A stretch of 9,411 bases of DNA from Caldora sp. SIO3E6 (GTDB lineage Bacteria; Cyanobacteriota; Cyanobacteriia; Cyanobacteriales; Coleofasciculaceae). The number at the start of each line of letters is the position of its first letter. Within the stretch, counting starts at the first letter, position 1. Under the pieces are notes generated by a model that worked only from the letters and a program-made list of their open reading frames with translations, had not been told where the DNA came from and made no database searches. The DNA lies in the NCBI GenBank assembly GCA_010672185.1, contig JAAHHL010000193.1, positions 1 to 9,411 of the forward strand. Direction: 5' to 3'. Positions 1-6,323 of the stretch are shown here, piece by piece. Made by a program: the position numbers and the translations under genes.

Positions 1-584
1 AATTAAATCAGGGGTTATCCACACACCACCATAAACCTGAAGCAACTCCCGGACATTAGCAAACAACCGCTGTTTTTGATTAAATGTCAGGTACAGCAGA
101 GTCCCTCGCATATTACAGTAATGGGCTTTTGAGAATCTAGATAATCTACATCGATAGGTAATTGGCTGGGTTGACTAGTGGCATCAATCCCCACAAAGTG
201 CAAGTTTGAGCGATCGCCAACTAGCTGTTTCACCAGTTGCTGTTTGCACGTTATCATCCTTGGCAAATCACTCTCGATAAAAGTTGTAGAAGGCTCCCTA
301 GACATTACCATACTCCGTGGCACCAAGCCGGAGGCTAGTTCAAGGATTTGAGTTGTTTGAAATTGAGCCATCACTTGATTGATAGCTTTATACCGACCTT
401 CAAATAAAACTGCTACTTCAAACGATTTATCGGACTGTTGTTTTTGTAACTGCTCTACAAAAGCTTGAGCATTAACTAATTGCGCCAATTCTTGCCCATA
501 AGGAATATCGGTAAACTGTCTGGCATAAGCCACTAGTAACGCTGTGGGGCTGATTTTTTCAAAGGAACTAGTTGGCACCTGCAT
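1..584 (-). pseudogene. O-methyltransferase of the PPM1/LCM (leucine carboxyl methyltransferase-like) family, frameshifted and cut by the window edge
   Basis: The intact part (584 down to 87, 165 residues) looks like the N-terminal half of a class I SAM-dependent methyltransferase of the LCM/PPM1 type (PF04072-like, COG3315). Seen: an N-terminal ISPTALLVAYAR stretch, SAM-binding motif I as ILELASGLVPRS (residues 80-91), an acidic residue in FIESDLPRM (D106), and ICEGL at 158-162 where relatives read EGLLxYL. Immediately after EGL the frame ends in CCT-stop at 87-89. Shifting frame by one base near 99-101 gives LLYLTFNQKQRLFANVRELL and continues open for 33 codons to base 1, so one base has been lost. 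Members of this family use SAM to methylate carboxyl or hydroxyl groups; the substrate here cannot be told. The ATG at 582-584 has no clear Shine-Dalgarno. It is either a real pseudogene or a single-base sequencing error; family assignment is fairly sure. Confidence 0.72.
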
Positions 585-590
585 GATTAT

Positions 591-688
591 GAATTGGGAA
601 TTGGCAATTTAGGGAGTAGGGAAAAGGGGAAAATTGCTTTAGCAAAGGGAACAGCGGCTCATCGGAACAGCGGCTCTGGGAGTAGGGA
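591..688. repeat. Short direct and tandem repeats between the methyltransferase and EF-hand genes
   Basis: This non-coding patch is built of short repeats: GAATTGG twice in tandem (591-604), then purine-rich 7-base units GGGAGTA, GGGAAAA; the 11-mer GGGAGTAGGGA at 612-622 and again at 678-688; and the 13-mer GGAACAGCGGCTC at 648-660 and 664-676 (16-base period). Such short tandem repeats are common between cyanobacterial genes. No coding role is apparent. Confidence 0.7.
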
Positions 689-689
689 G

Positions 690-719
690 GTGCATCTCAC
701 TTACAAAAATGAGATGCAC
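690..719. repeat. Perfect 10-bp inverted repeat (hairpin) just beyond the EF-hand gene stop
   Basis: GTGCATCTCA (690-699) pairs perfectly with TGAGATGCAC (710-719) across a 10-base loop. Seen from the EF-hand gene it lies 10 bases past the stop codon, so it would sit in the 3' end of that mRNA. No T-run follows on either strand, so it does not meet the usual rule for an intrinsic terminator. It may act as a 3' stabilising hairpin, or be a dispersed palindromic repeat; this is inference. Confidence 0.6.
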
Positions 720-729
720 ACAGTTCTAT

Positions 730-1275
730 CTAGCCTTTCCCAAAGACAAAATTACCAGGTGCTTCTGGATCTTCACTACGGAAGAATTCATCGATCAGAT
801 CGATATGTTTTTCTTTAGTAATGGATTCATCATCGTTTAAATTTAGCCGTTTGAATACCTCGTTAGCAGAATTTTCATCAAGGCTGGCGCTTCGATACCA
901 TTGTCTGTATTCCTCCAAATCCAGTTGCTCATCCCCATTAGTATCAAATACGCTAAAGACGAAACCTGCGATGCCCTTTATTTCTGCTTCATAAGCTTCT
1001 TGGTCATTGAGGATATTCTCGATATATGCCAGCCATTCCTCCAAAGAAATCCTGTTGTCACGATTGGTGTCTGCAAACTTTTGCATACTATCCCAACGAG
1101 ACGTTAACTTCGATTGAAAGAAATTGTAGTTGGGTGAGCCTGGTTCCCAGCTGCGAAGCTGAGAGTAGGTTTCTAGGAACCGCTCAAAATCCGCTTGCTC
1201 AATGAAACCGTTATTGTCTACGTCATACATTTCAAACAATCTTGGTAATTTCTGCTTCTGCAATTCAGTTAACAT
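730..1275 (-). CDS. EF-hand calcium-binding protein, four-hand, calerythrin / sarcoplasmic calcium-binding protein-like
   Basis: A 181-residue soluble protein with no signal peptide or membrane segment. Four EF-hand loops are visible. Hand 1 is DVDNNGFIEQAD (18-29; Asp at position 12). Hand 2 is DTNRDNRISLEE (69-80; canonical ligands). Hand 3 is DTNGDEQLDLEE (111-122; Glu instead of Gly at loop position 6). Hand 4 is NLNDDESITKEK (145-156; Asn at position 1 and Lys at position 12, so probably unable to bind). Length and the pattern of three usable hands plus one degenerate hand resemble bacterial calerythrin and calexcitin-type proteins, which are cytoplasmic calcium buffers or sensors; the role here is inferred from family only. 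The start is well supported: GGAG at 1285-1288 lies 9 bases before the ATG, with a promoter just upstream. It is isolated from its neighbours by non-coding gaps, so it is probably monocistronic. A conserved C-terminal tail (about 167-181) has no recognised motif. Confidence 0.9.
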   Translation of the reverse strand: MLTELQKQKLPRLFEMYDVDNNGFIEQADFERFLETYSQLRSWEPGSPNYNFFQSKLTSRWDSMQKFADTNRDNRISLEEWLAYIENILNDQEAYEAEIKGIAGFVFSVFDTNGDEQLDLEEYRQWYRSASLDENSANEVFKRLNLNDDESITKEKHIDLIDEFFRSEDPEAPGNFVFGKG

Positions 1276-1307
1276 AATTAATTTCTCCAGCGAGTACTAA
1301 ATTCAAG

Positions 1308-1336
1308 TTTACAGTAGGATAATTAGTCGGAGTCAA
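1308..1336 (-). promoter_or_regulatory. Predicted sigma70-type promoter of the EF-hand gene
   Basis: On the minus strand TTGACT (-35, 1336-1331) is separated by exactly 17 bases from TGTAAA (-10, 1313-1308). Transcription would begin near 1301, giving a leader of about 25 bases that contains the CTGGAG ribosome site (1290-1285). Match is 5/6 and 4/6 to consensus with ideal spacing; still a prediction. Confidence 0.5.
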
Positions 1337-1623
1337 TTAAAAAAGTGTATTTATCCTGATCGCAAATAGGCTGTAGATGGCTTGGTAATAGTTCTGAGCT
1401 TCAGCTCCTCATGAGAGAACATAGCCTTGATGATTTTACAGCTTGAGAAGCCATGAAGCTAGCGCTGCGGACTGGTTGGTATGTGAGATTGGCCTTGGAG
1501 TAGCGATCGCACACTTTGGGATTAGCGATCGCGCAAGCAAGCAGATCGCCTTGGCCATCTACTTTGTATTTTGCTACTTCTTCAAGTGTTTCAGACTTGG
1601 TTATTACCCTTTTAGAATTGAAC
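1337..1623. other. Non-coding spacer with two HIP1 octamers
   Basis: This stretch lies upstream of the EF-hand promoter and downstream of the nuclease-like gene (both minus strand). It holds two GCGATCGC sites (1503-1510 and 1525-1532), 22 bases apart. A plus-strand frame of 67 codons crosses it from 1443 but lacks a ribosome site and recognisable sequence, and it runs into the nuclease-like gene's 3' end, so I do not call it. No RNA gene or terminator hairpin was recognised. Confidence 0.5.
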
Positions 1624-2241
1624 TTAAACTGAAAGTGCTGCGATGAGAATTCTGGTTAAAGGTTCTAAATCCGTCGGTACGCGGTAGAGATTTAATTCTT
1701 GAGTAACTAATTTATCTTGACGGTGTAGAATCCCAAACTGCCAAATTGTACCAGTTGAAACCGCTCCCAATAGCTGGGGTTGTTGTTCAACCGATGGAGA
1801 TTTTTCCCATTGATCAAGGGCAATTAGTTCCACTGCCATTTGAATAAAACCATTGGTAAGATCCTCATGCTTTGCCTCAACTACTAACAAATTAGTTTTT
1901 GTCCTAAGCAAATAATCCAATGTACCTTGAAGCTGATGGCTTACCTTAATGGAATACTCTATTCGTAATTGTGCCTTTGTGTAGTGAATTAAATCTGCCA
2001 TCAGAGGTGCAATCAACATCTCCCGCCGGGATTGTTCATTGGTGAGATCAAGGTAGGGTAAGACTTCTTCAAGGCGCGATCGCCGCTCCTGCAATCTATC
2101 CAACTCACCCTGATCTTGCCGTAAGTCCAATAAGGTACGTTCTAGTGAATAGCCATATTCTGCCAAGACTTCATCCGTGGGAGCTTTGAGTTTAGCAATT
2201 TCACTGAAAGTGTAAGAACGATTGGGGTCAAGCAGAGGCAT
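1624..2241 (-). CDS. Hypothetical protein with a PD-(D/E)XK nuclease-like core
   Basis: A 205-residue cytoplasmic protein with no signal or membrane segment. The N-terminal half contains a predicted charged helical or coiled-coil stretch (about 32-60: LDLRQDQGELDRLQERRSRLEE). The middle shows the core of the PD-(D/E)XK fold: an early acidic residue in SRREMLIAPLM (E74), D109 in QGTLDYLL, then a hydrophobic strand ending in VVEAK (E122, K124) and a following helix with Q134 in GFIQMAVELIAL. That order (D, ~13 residues, E-x-K, then Gln in the next helix) is what the superfamily uses to bind a metal ion. Many cyanobacteria carry similar stand-alone proteins annotated as hypothetical or restriction-endonuclease-like. 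No methyltransferase or specificity partner is adjacent, so a restriction role is not supported. A HIP1 site lies inside the gene (2076-2083). The ATG at 2239-2241 lacks a clear Shine-Dalgarno. Function is unknown; the fold call is moderate. Confidence 0.75.
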   Translation of the reverse strand: MPLLDPNRSYTFSEIAKLKAPTDEVLAEYGYSLERTLLDLRQDQGELDRLQERRSRLEEVLPYLDLTNEQSRREMLIAPLMADLIHYTKAQLRIEYSIKVSHQLQGTLDYLLRTKTNLLVVEAKHEDLTNGFIQMAVELIALDQWEKSPSVEQQPQLLGAVSTGTIWQFGILHRQDKLVTQELNLYRVPTDLEPLTRILIAALSV

Positions 2242-2284
2242 AGAAGGTGTCAGGAGTTATTTGAAGTAACAAGCGCCTAACGGC

Positions 2285-2310
2285 AAATTCAAAATTCAAA
2301 ATTCAAAATT
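2285..2310. repeat. Tandem heptamer AAATTCA, 3.7 copies
   Basis: Units AAATTCA at 2285-2291, 2292-2298 and 2299-2305 are followed by a partial AAATT (2306-2310). This is a 7-base-period short tandem repeat of the kind common in cyanobacterial intergenic DNA. It lies between the divergently transcribed nuclease-like and transporter genes. Confidence 0.85.
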
Positions 2311-2339
2311 GATGAATCGACGAAAAAAAAGGTTATAAA
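2309..2339 (+). promoter_or_regulatory. Weak candidate promoter for the transporter pair
   Basis: TTGATG (2309-2314) and TATAAA (2334-2339) could be -35 and -10 boxes, but the 19-base gap is longer than ideal. It would give a leader of about 165 bases that includes the ATTCATT repeat. No better candidate was seen closer to the start codon at 2513. Confidence 0.22.
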
Positions 2340-2412
2340 CTAGTCATATCAATGGATTTAGACCAAAATATGTGATTCTAGTTTCAGCAAGAGTAACAAG
2401 TAAATTATCCCT

Positions 2413-2433
2413 ATTCATTATTCATTATTCATT
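2413..2433. repeat. Tandem heptamer ATTCATT, three perfect copies
   Basis: ATTCATT occurs three times head to tail (2413-2419, 2420-2426, 2427-2433), 80 bases before the first transporter start. It is a second 7-base-period repeat in this spacer with a different unit from the one at 2285. Confidence 0.85.
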
Positions 2434-2512
2434 TGTTATTATCAAGCTTGGAGTCTTTCTGTTACCTGGTAAGAGCAAAAAACTTAAGGATTATTAGGAG
2501 AAAAAATAACAT

Positions 2513-4114
2513 ATGACAACAGAAGGCTCTCGCTGGCAGCCAAGGGAACGAACCCCTGGAGATACTAATATCCAGGGATGGGGATTTGATCTTCACCCAC
2601 AGGTTTCCTTCATCTCTGGAGGACTCATTATCTTATTCATTCTGCTGACTCTGATCTTTAAAGAGCAGGCAGAAGCAGTTTTCCACACAACACAGGAGTT
2701 GATTGCTGATACGACTGGCTGGTTTTTGATTCTGGTTGCCAATATTTATCTAGGAGTAGTCATCATTATTGCTTTGAGTAAATTTGGCAAGATTCGGATT
2801 GGGGGAGAAGATGCTCAGCCAGAATTTTCCACCTTTGCTTGGTATGCCATGCTCTTCTCCGCTGGTATGGGTGGGGGTTTATTATTCTGGGGGATTGCTG
2901 AACCAATTTCCCACTTTCAGACTCCTCCCTTAGGCTCGGAAGCAGGAACAGGAGCCGCAGCACAGGAGGCAATGGGAATCATCTACTTTCACTGGGGGCT
3001 TCACGGTTGGGGAATTTACACCTTAGTTGGCTTATCTCTAGCATTTTTTGCTTTTAATCGAGGATTACCCTTGACTATACGCTCGGTTTTTTATCCTCTT
3101 CTGGGAGAGAAAATTTATGAGTGGCCTGGTAACTTAATCGATATTTTAGCTGTAATAGCAACATTATTTGGTCTAGCCACATCCTTGGGCTTCGGAGCAC
3201 AGCAAGTCAATGCTGGTTTAAATTTTATTGCCGGTTTTCCTGACAATATTGTAGTCCAGGTGATCTTGGTGGCGATTATTAGCGGCTTTGCCATTATATC
3301 TGTAGTCGCAGGACTTGATGGGGGTGTCCGGCGGTTGAGTGAATGGAATATCTACATAGCTGCCGTCTTCCTGGCATTTATGTTCCTCATCGGTCCTACC
3401 CAGTTTATTCTCGATTTCTTTGTCCAATCCCTAGGCTACTATATCGGAATATTTCCCACTCTCTCATTTTGGACTGAGACCTTTGAAGGAACCAATTGGC
3501 AAAATAGCTGGACTATTTTTTATTGGGCATGGTGGATTTCTTGGTCCCCATTTGTAGGGATGTTTATCGCCCGGGTTTCTAAGGGGAGAACCGTGCGGGA
3601 ATTTATCTTAGGAGTTTTGTTTCTTCCCTCGTTCCTTTCCTTTATCTGGATGTCCTGTTTTGGTGGTTCTGCTTTGTCTTTAGCATTAAATGACGTCGGT
3701 AACCTGCCTGGAGCAATACAGGAAAACATGGCAACAGGACTTTTTGTCATGTTACAACAATTTCCCCTAACATCCTTCAGCTCTATAATCGGGCTGGTGC
3801 TAGTCATCACCTTCTTTGTGACTTCTAGTGACTCCGGCTCACTAGTGGTTGCCAACCTTTCCTCTGGGGGGAAATTGGATTCTCCAGTGCTTCAGCGCGT
3901 CTTCTGGGCTGTTATCGAAGGAGTGGTTGCCGCTGTCTTATTGCTGGGAGGTGGATTGAACGCCTTACGGGTAGCAGCAACCACCGCCGGTTTGCCCTTT
4001 GCGATCGTGCTGCTGATCATGTGTTTTAGCTTATATCAAGGCTTGACCGAAGACTGGGCTGAACTGGAAGCAAAGCAGTTAACGACCAAGGATTTAGGAG
4101 AAAATAAATTATGA
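2513..4114 (+). CDS. BCCT-family betaine/compatible-solute transporter, first tandem copy
   Basis: A 533-residue inner-membrane secondary transporter of the betaine/carnitine/choline family, with about 12 membrane segments. Seen: a glycine stretch in SAGMGGGLLFWGIAEP (GMGGG at 118-122), an aromatic set W161, W166, Y169 in HWGLHGWGIY, the signature FYWAWWISWSPF with W340, W341, W344, and VTSSDSGS (T437, S438). Relative spacing of these residues matches the aromatic box (W189, W194, Y197, W374, W377) and Na+ site 2 (T467, S468) of Corynebacterium BetP, so Na+-driven uptake of glycine betaine or a close relative is the best inference. The cytoplasmic tails are short (about 30 residues N-terminal, 25-30 C-terminal), without the long basic osmosensing tail of BetP. 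AGGAG at 2496-2500 lies 12 bases before the ATG. It overlaps the second copy by four bases (ATGA). Choline cannot be excluded as substrate. Confidence 0.93.
   Translation: MTTEGSRWQPRERTPGDTNIQGWGFDLHPQVSFISGGLIILFILLTLIFKEQAEAVFHTTQELIADTTGWFLILVANIYLGVVIIIALSKFGKIRIGGEDAQPEFSTFAWYAMLFSAGMGGGLLFWGIAEPISHFQTPPLGSEAGTGAAAQEAMGIIYFHWGLHGWGIYTLVGLSLAFFAFNRGLPLTIRSVFYPLLGEKIYEWPGNLIDILAVIATLFGLATSLGFGAQQVNAGLNFIAGFPDNIVVQVILVAIISGFAIISVVAGLDGGVRRLSEWNIYIAAVFLAFMFLIGPTQFILDFFVQSLGYYIGIFPTLSFWTETFEGTNWQNSWTIFYWAWWISWSPFVGMFIARVSKGRTVREFILGVLFLPSFLSFIWMSCFGGSALSLALNDVGNLPGAIQENMATGLFVMLQQFPLTSFSSIIGLVLVITFFVTSSDSGSLVVANLSSGGKLDSPVLQRVFWAVIEGVVAAVLLLGGGLNALRVAATTAGLPFAIVLLIMCFSLYQGLTEDWAELEAKQLTTKDLGENKL
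4096..4114 (+). promoter_or_regulatory. Ribosome site and ATGA overlap coupling the two transporters
   Basis: AGGAG (4096-4100) sits 10 bases before the second ATG (4111-4113) while still being translated as part of the first protein's last codons (…DLGENKL). The first stop TGA (4112-4114) overlaps the second ATG. Compared with the first gene's leader, the same TTAGGAGAAAA motif is present in both, so the ribosome site was carried along in the duplication. Translational coupling is expected. Confidence 0.8.
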
Positions 4115-5721
4115 CAACAGAAGGCTCTAGCACCAAACCGAGGAAGCGAACACCTGGAGATACCAATATTCAGGGATGGGGATTTGATCTTCACCCACAG
4201 GTTTCCTTCATCTCTGGAGGACTCATTATCTTATTCATTCTGCTGACTCTCATCTTTAACGAACAGGCAGAAGGAGCCTTCAAAGCGATTCAGAACTTGA
4301 TCGCCGATGCAACTGGCTGGTTTTTTGTTTTGGTTACCAACATCTATCTGGGAGTGGTAATTATTCTTGCTTTCAGTAAGTTTGGCAAGATTCGGATTGG
4401 AGGAGAGGAGGCGAAACCAGAGTTTTCCAATTTTGCTTGGTACGCCATGCTCTTCTCTGCTGGTATGGGGGCTGGTTTGTTATTCTGGGGTATCGCTGAA
4501 CCGATTTCTCACTTGCAGGTTCCTCCTTTAGGCTCAGAAGCGGGAACAGCAGCGGCAGCGGAGGAAGCCATGGGAATCATCTATCTCCACTGGGGGTTTC
4601 ACGGTTGGGGAATTTACACCTTAGTCGGCTTATCCTTAGCATTTTTTGCCTTTAATCGAGGGCTACCCTTAACTATACGCTCCGTTTTTTATCCTCTTCT
4701 GGGAGAGAAAATTTATGAGTGGCCTGGCAACTTGATTGATATTTTAGCTGTAGTAGCAACATTATTTGGTCTAGCCACATCCCTAGGCTTCGGAGCACAG
4801 CAAGTCAATGCTGGCTTAAATTTTCTCGTCGGTCTACCCGACAATGTTGTAGTCCAAGTTATCTTGATTGCGATCATTACTAGCTTTGCCACCCTATCTG
4901 TTGTAGCAGGATTGGATGGAGGAGTCCGGCGGTTGAGTGAATTGAATATCTACTTAGCCATAGCCTTCTTTACATTCATGCTCCTTATCGGTCCAACCCT
5001 GTTTATTCTCGATTTCTTTGTCCAATCTCTGGGCTACTACATCGGGATATTTCCCACTCTCTCATTTTGGACTGAGGCATTTGAAGGAACAAATTGGCAA
5101 AATGGCTGGACTATTTTTTATTGGGCATGGTGGATTGCTTGGTCTCCCTTTGTGGGAATATTCATTGCTCGTGTCTCTAAAGGGAGAACCGTGCGGGAAT
5201 TTGTCTTAGGAGTTTTGTTTCTTCCTTCGTTCCTTTCCTTTATCTGGATGTCGTGTTTCGGTGGTTCTGCCCTGTCTCTAGCATTAAATGACATCGGCAA
5301 TCTTCCTGAGGCAGTACAGAACAATATGGCAACAGGACTTTTTGTTATGTTACAACAATTTCCTCTAACATCTTTGAGCTCTTTAATTGGGCTTGTGTTA
5401 GTTATCACCTTTTTTGTGACATCTAGTGACTCCGGCTCACTGGTAGTTGACAACCTTACCTCCGGGGGAAAATTGGATTCCCCAGTACCTCAGCGCGTCT
5501 TCTGGGCTGTTATGGAAGGAGTAGTTGCCGCCGTGTTGTTGCTTGGAGGTGGACTCAGTGCCCTACAGACGGCAGCAACCATCACAGGTTTGCCCTTTGC
5601 GATCGTACTGTTGATCATGTGTTTTAGTTTACGTCAGGGTTTAACAGAAGACTGGGCTGAGTTGGAAGCAAAGCAGTTAAGGGTAATGGACTCAAGGGGT
5701 AACAAGGAAGCTGTAAATTAG
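4111..5721 (+). CDS. BCCT-family betaine/compatible-solute transporter, second tandem copy
   Basis: A 536-residue paralogue of the upstream transporter. Over the first 523 residues the two align without any gap and differ at about 66 positions (roughly 87% identity by my count); only the last 10-13 residues are unrelated (RVMDSRGNKEAVN here). The same functional residues are kept: W161, W166, Y169; W340, W341, W344; T437, S438. Notable changes next to the substrate path are A121 in the glycine stretch (GMGAG instead of GMGGG) and A343 between the two key tryptophans (WWIAW instead of WWISW). Differences cluster at residues 50-76 and in the membrane segment 278-297. Function is inferred to be Na+-coupled compatible-solute uptake, perhaps with altered affinity or specificity relative to copy 1. 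Translation probably depends on the first gene through the ATGA overlap. Being intact after considerable divergence, it is likely under selection. Confidence 0.93.
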   Translation: MTTEGSSTKPRKRTPGDTNIQGWGFDLHPQVSFISGGLIILFILLTLIFNEQAEGAFKAIQNLIADATGWFFVLVTNIYLGVVIILAFSKFGKIRIGGEEAKPEFSNFAWYAMLFSAGMGAGLLFWGIAEPISHLQVPPLGSEAGTAAAAEEAMGIIYLHWGFHGWGIYTLVGLSLAFFAFNRGLPLTIRSVFYPLLGEKIYEWPGNLIDILAVVATLFGLATSLGFGAQQVNAGLNFLVGLPDNVVVQVILIAIITSFATLSVVAGLDGGVRRLSELNIYLAIAFFTFMLLIGPTLFILDFFVQSLGYYIGIFPTLSFWTEAFEGTNWQNGWTIFYWAWWIAWSPFVGIFIARVSKGRTVREFVLGVLFLPSFLSFIWMSCFGGSALSLALNDIGNLPEAVQNNMATGLFVMLQQFPLTSLSSLIGLVLVITFFVTSSDSGSLVVDNLTSGGKLDSPVPQRVFWAVMEGVVAAVLLLGGGLSALQTAATITGLPFAIVLLIMCFSLRQGLTEDWAELEAKQLRVMDSRGNKEAVN

Positions 5722-5733
5722 GGTTTGCTGCAT

Positions 5734-5788
5734 AAGTGTGGAAGCCATGCCAGACAAGCCTTTAAAGCATTTTTTCTAACACTTTTTT
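5734..5788 (+). terminator. Possible terminator after the transporter pair
   Basis: AAGTGT (5734-5739) can pair with ACACTT (5779-5784), with a short inner ATGC/GCAT pairing (5747-5750 with 5767-5770), and the outer arm runs into six Ts (5783-5788). The stem is short and AT-rich, so this is weak, but the position 13 bases after the second transporter stop is right. Confidence 0.28.
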
Positions 5789-5898
5789 AGCGATCGCGGC
5801 ATCTTTAACTGATTAACAATCGAACTACTCTATAACCACTAGAGCAAGTTTGCTAATTCCCTCTCGTTCACAACGTTAGGATGAAAATCTTTTTGTCT

Positions 5899-5930
5899 CC
5901 GCGTCCCCGTGTCCCCGCGTCCCCGCGTCT
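5899..5930. repeat. Tandem octamer CCGCGTCC, four copies
   Basis: Units CCGCGTCC (5899-5906), CCGTGTCC (5907-5914), CCGCGTCC (5915-5922) and CCGCGTCT (5923-5930) form a GC-rich 8-base-period repeat inside otherwise AT-rich spacer. One unit carries a single C-to-T change, and the last unit a terminal one. Confidence 0.85.
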
Positions 5931-6037
5931 ATTTTCAGATTAGAAGGGAAAAGATTGACAGGTAAAAGTTTGCTGCATTTGGCGTTGTCCTAATCGCCTT
6001 GGTAACTGCTATATCGTAGATCTATCCTAAAATGCTG

Positions 6038-6079
6038 ACACCTACTACCTAACACCTACCACCTAACACCTAACACCTT
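6038..6079. repeat. Tandem heptamer ACACCTA, six copies
   Basis: Six consecutive 7-base units are visible: ACACCTA, CTACCTA, ACACCTA, CCACCTA, ACACCTA, ACACCTT. The array is directly followed by a run of Ts to 6085. Variation is confined to the first two bases of the unit, apart from the last base of the final unit. Confidence 0.88.
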
Positions 6080-6323
6080 TTTTTTGTTTCAAGATTGGCA
6101 AAATTCTCTACAATTAGTGATGTGTGTTGAATAAATCTGATCAGCTACGAGCGGCACTGATTAGATGAGTTGTGAACTTCTTTTAAGAATGTCTCTACTA
6201 TTGAATGACAATCAATACCATCAGGTTAACCTAATTAACCTTGCTACTCATTTAGGGGATATATTCAGTTACGATGCCGATTCAAGGTACATCACTAAAA
6301 CTAGACGAACATCTTCCCAAAGG

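Larger units (their letters stand above)
5722..6164. other. Non-coding spacer between the transporters and the secreted protein gene
   Basis: This 443-base gap contains a HIP1 site (5790-5797), an 8-base tandem repeat (5899-5930), a 7-base tandem repeat (6038-6079) followed by a run of T, and the 11-mer GTTTGCTGCAT twice in the same orientation (5723-5733 and 5968-5978). A -10-like TACAAT lies at 6109-6114, but I see no convincing -35 at the right distance. No terminal inverted repeats or transposase remnants were found, and no open frame of useful length was recognised. Confidence 0.5.

Noticed and set aside
634..645. TTGCT-TT-AGCAA inverted repeat
   Set aside because: Five pairs with a two-base loop is too short to support a functional claim.
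594..818. Plus-strand 74-codon open frame
   Set aside because: It translates the short repeats and hairpin, then runs antisense into the EF-hand gene.
1443..1646. Plus-strand 67-codon open frame
   Set aside because: No ribosome site or recognisable protein; overlaps the nuclease-like gene's 3' end and contains two HIP1 sites, which create spurious coding.
5118..5453. Minus-strand 111-codon frame that recurs at the equivalent place in both transporters (also 3520-3855)
   Set aside because: The recurrence is explained by the transporter duplication; the translation is low-complexity antisense of a conserved membrane protein with no ribosome site.
5899..6079. Possible CRISPR array
   Set aside because: Units are 7-8 bases head to tail with no spacers.
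5722..6164. Possible miniature transposable element
   Set aside because: Only a direct 11-mer was found; no terminal inverted repeats, target duplication at the ends or transposase remnant.
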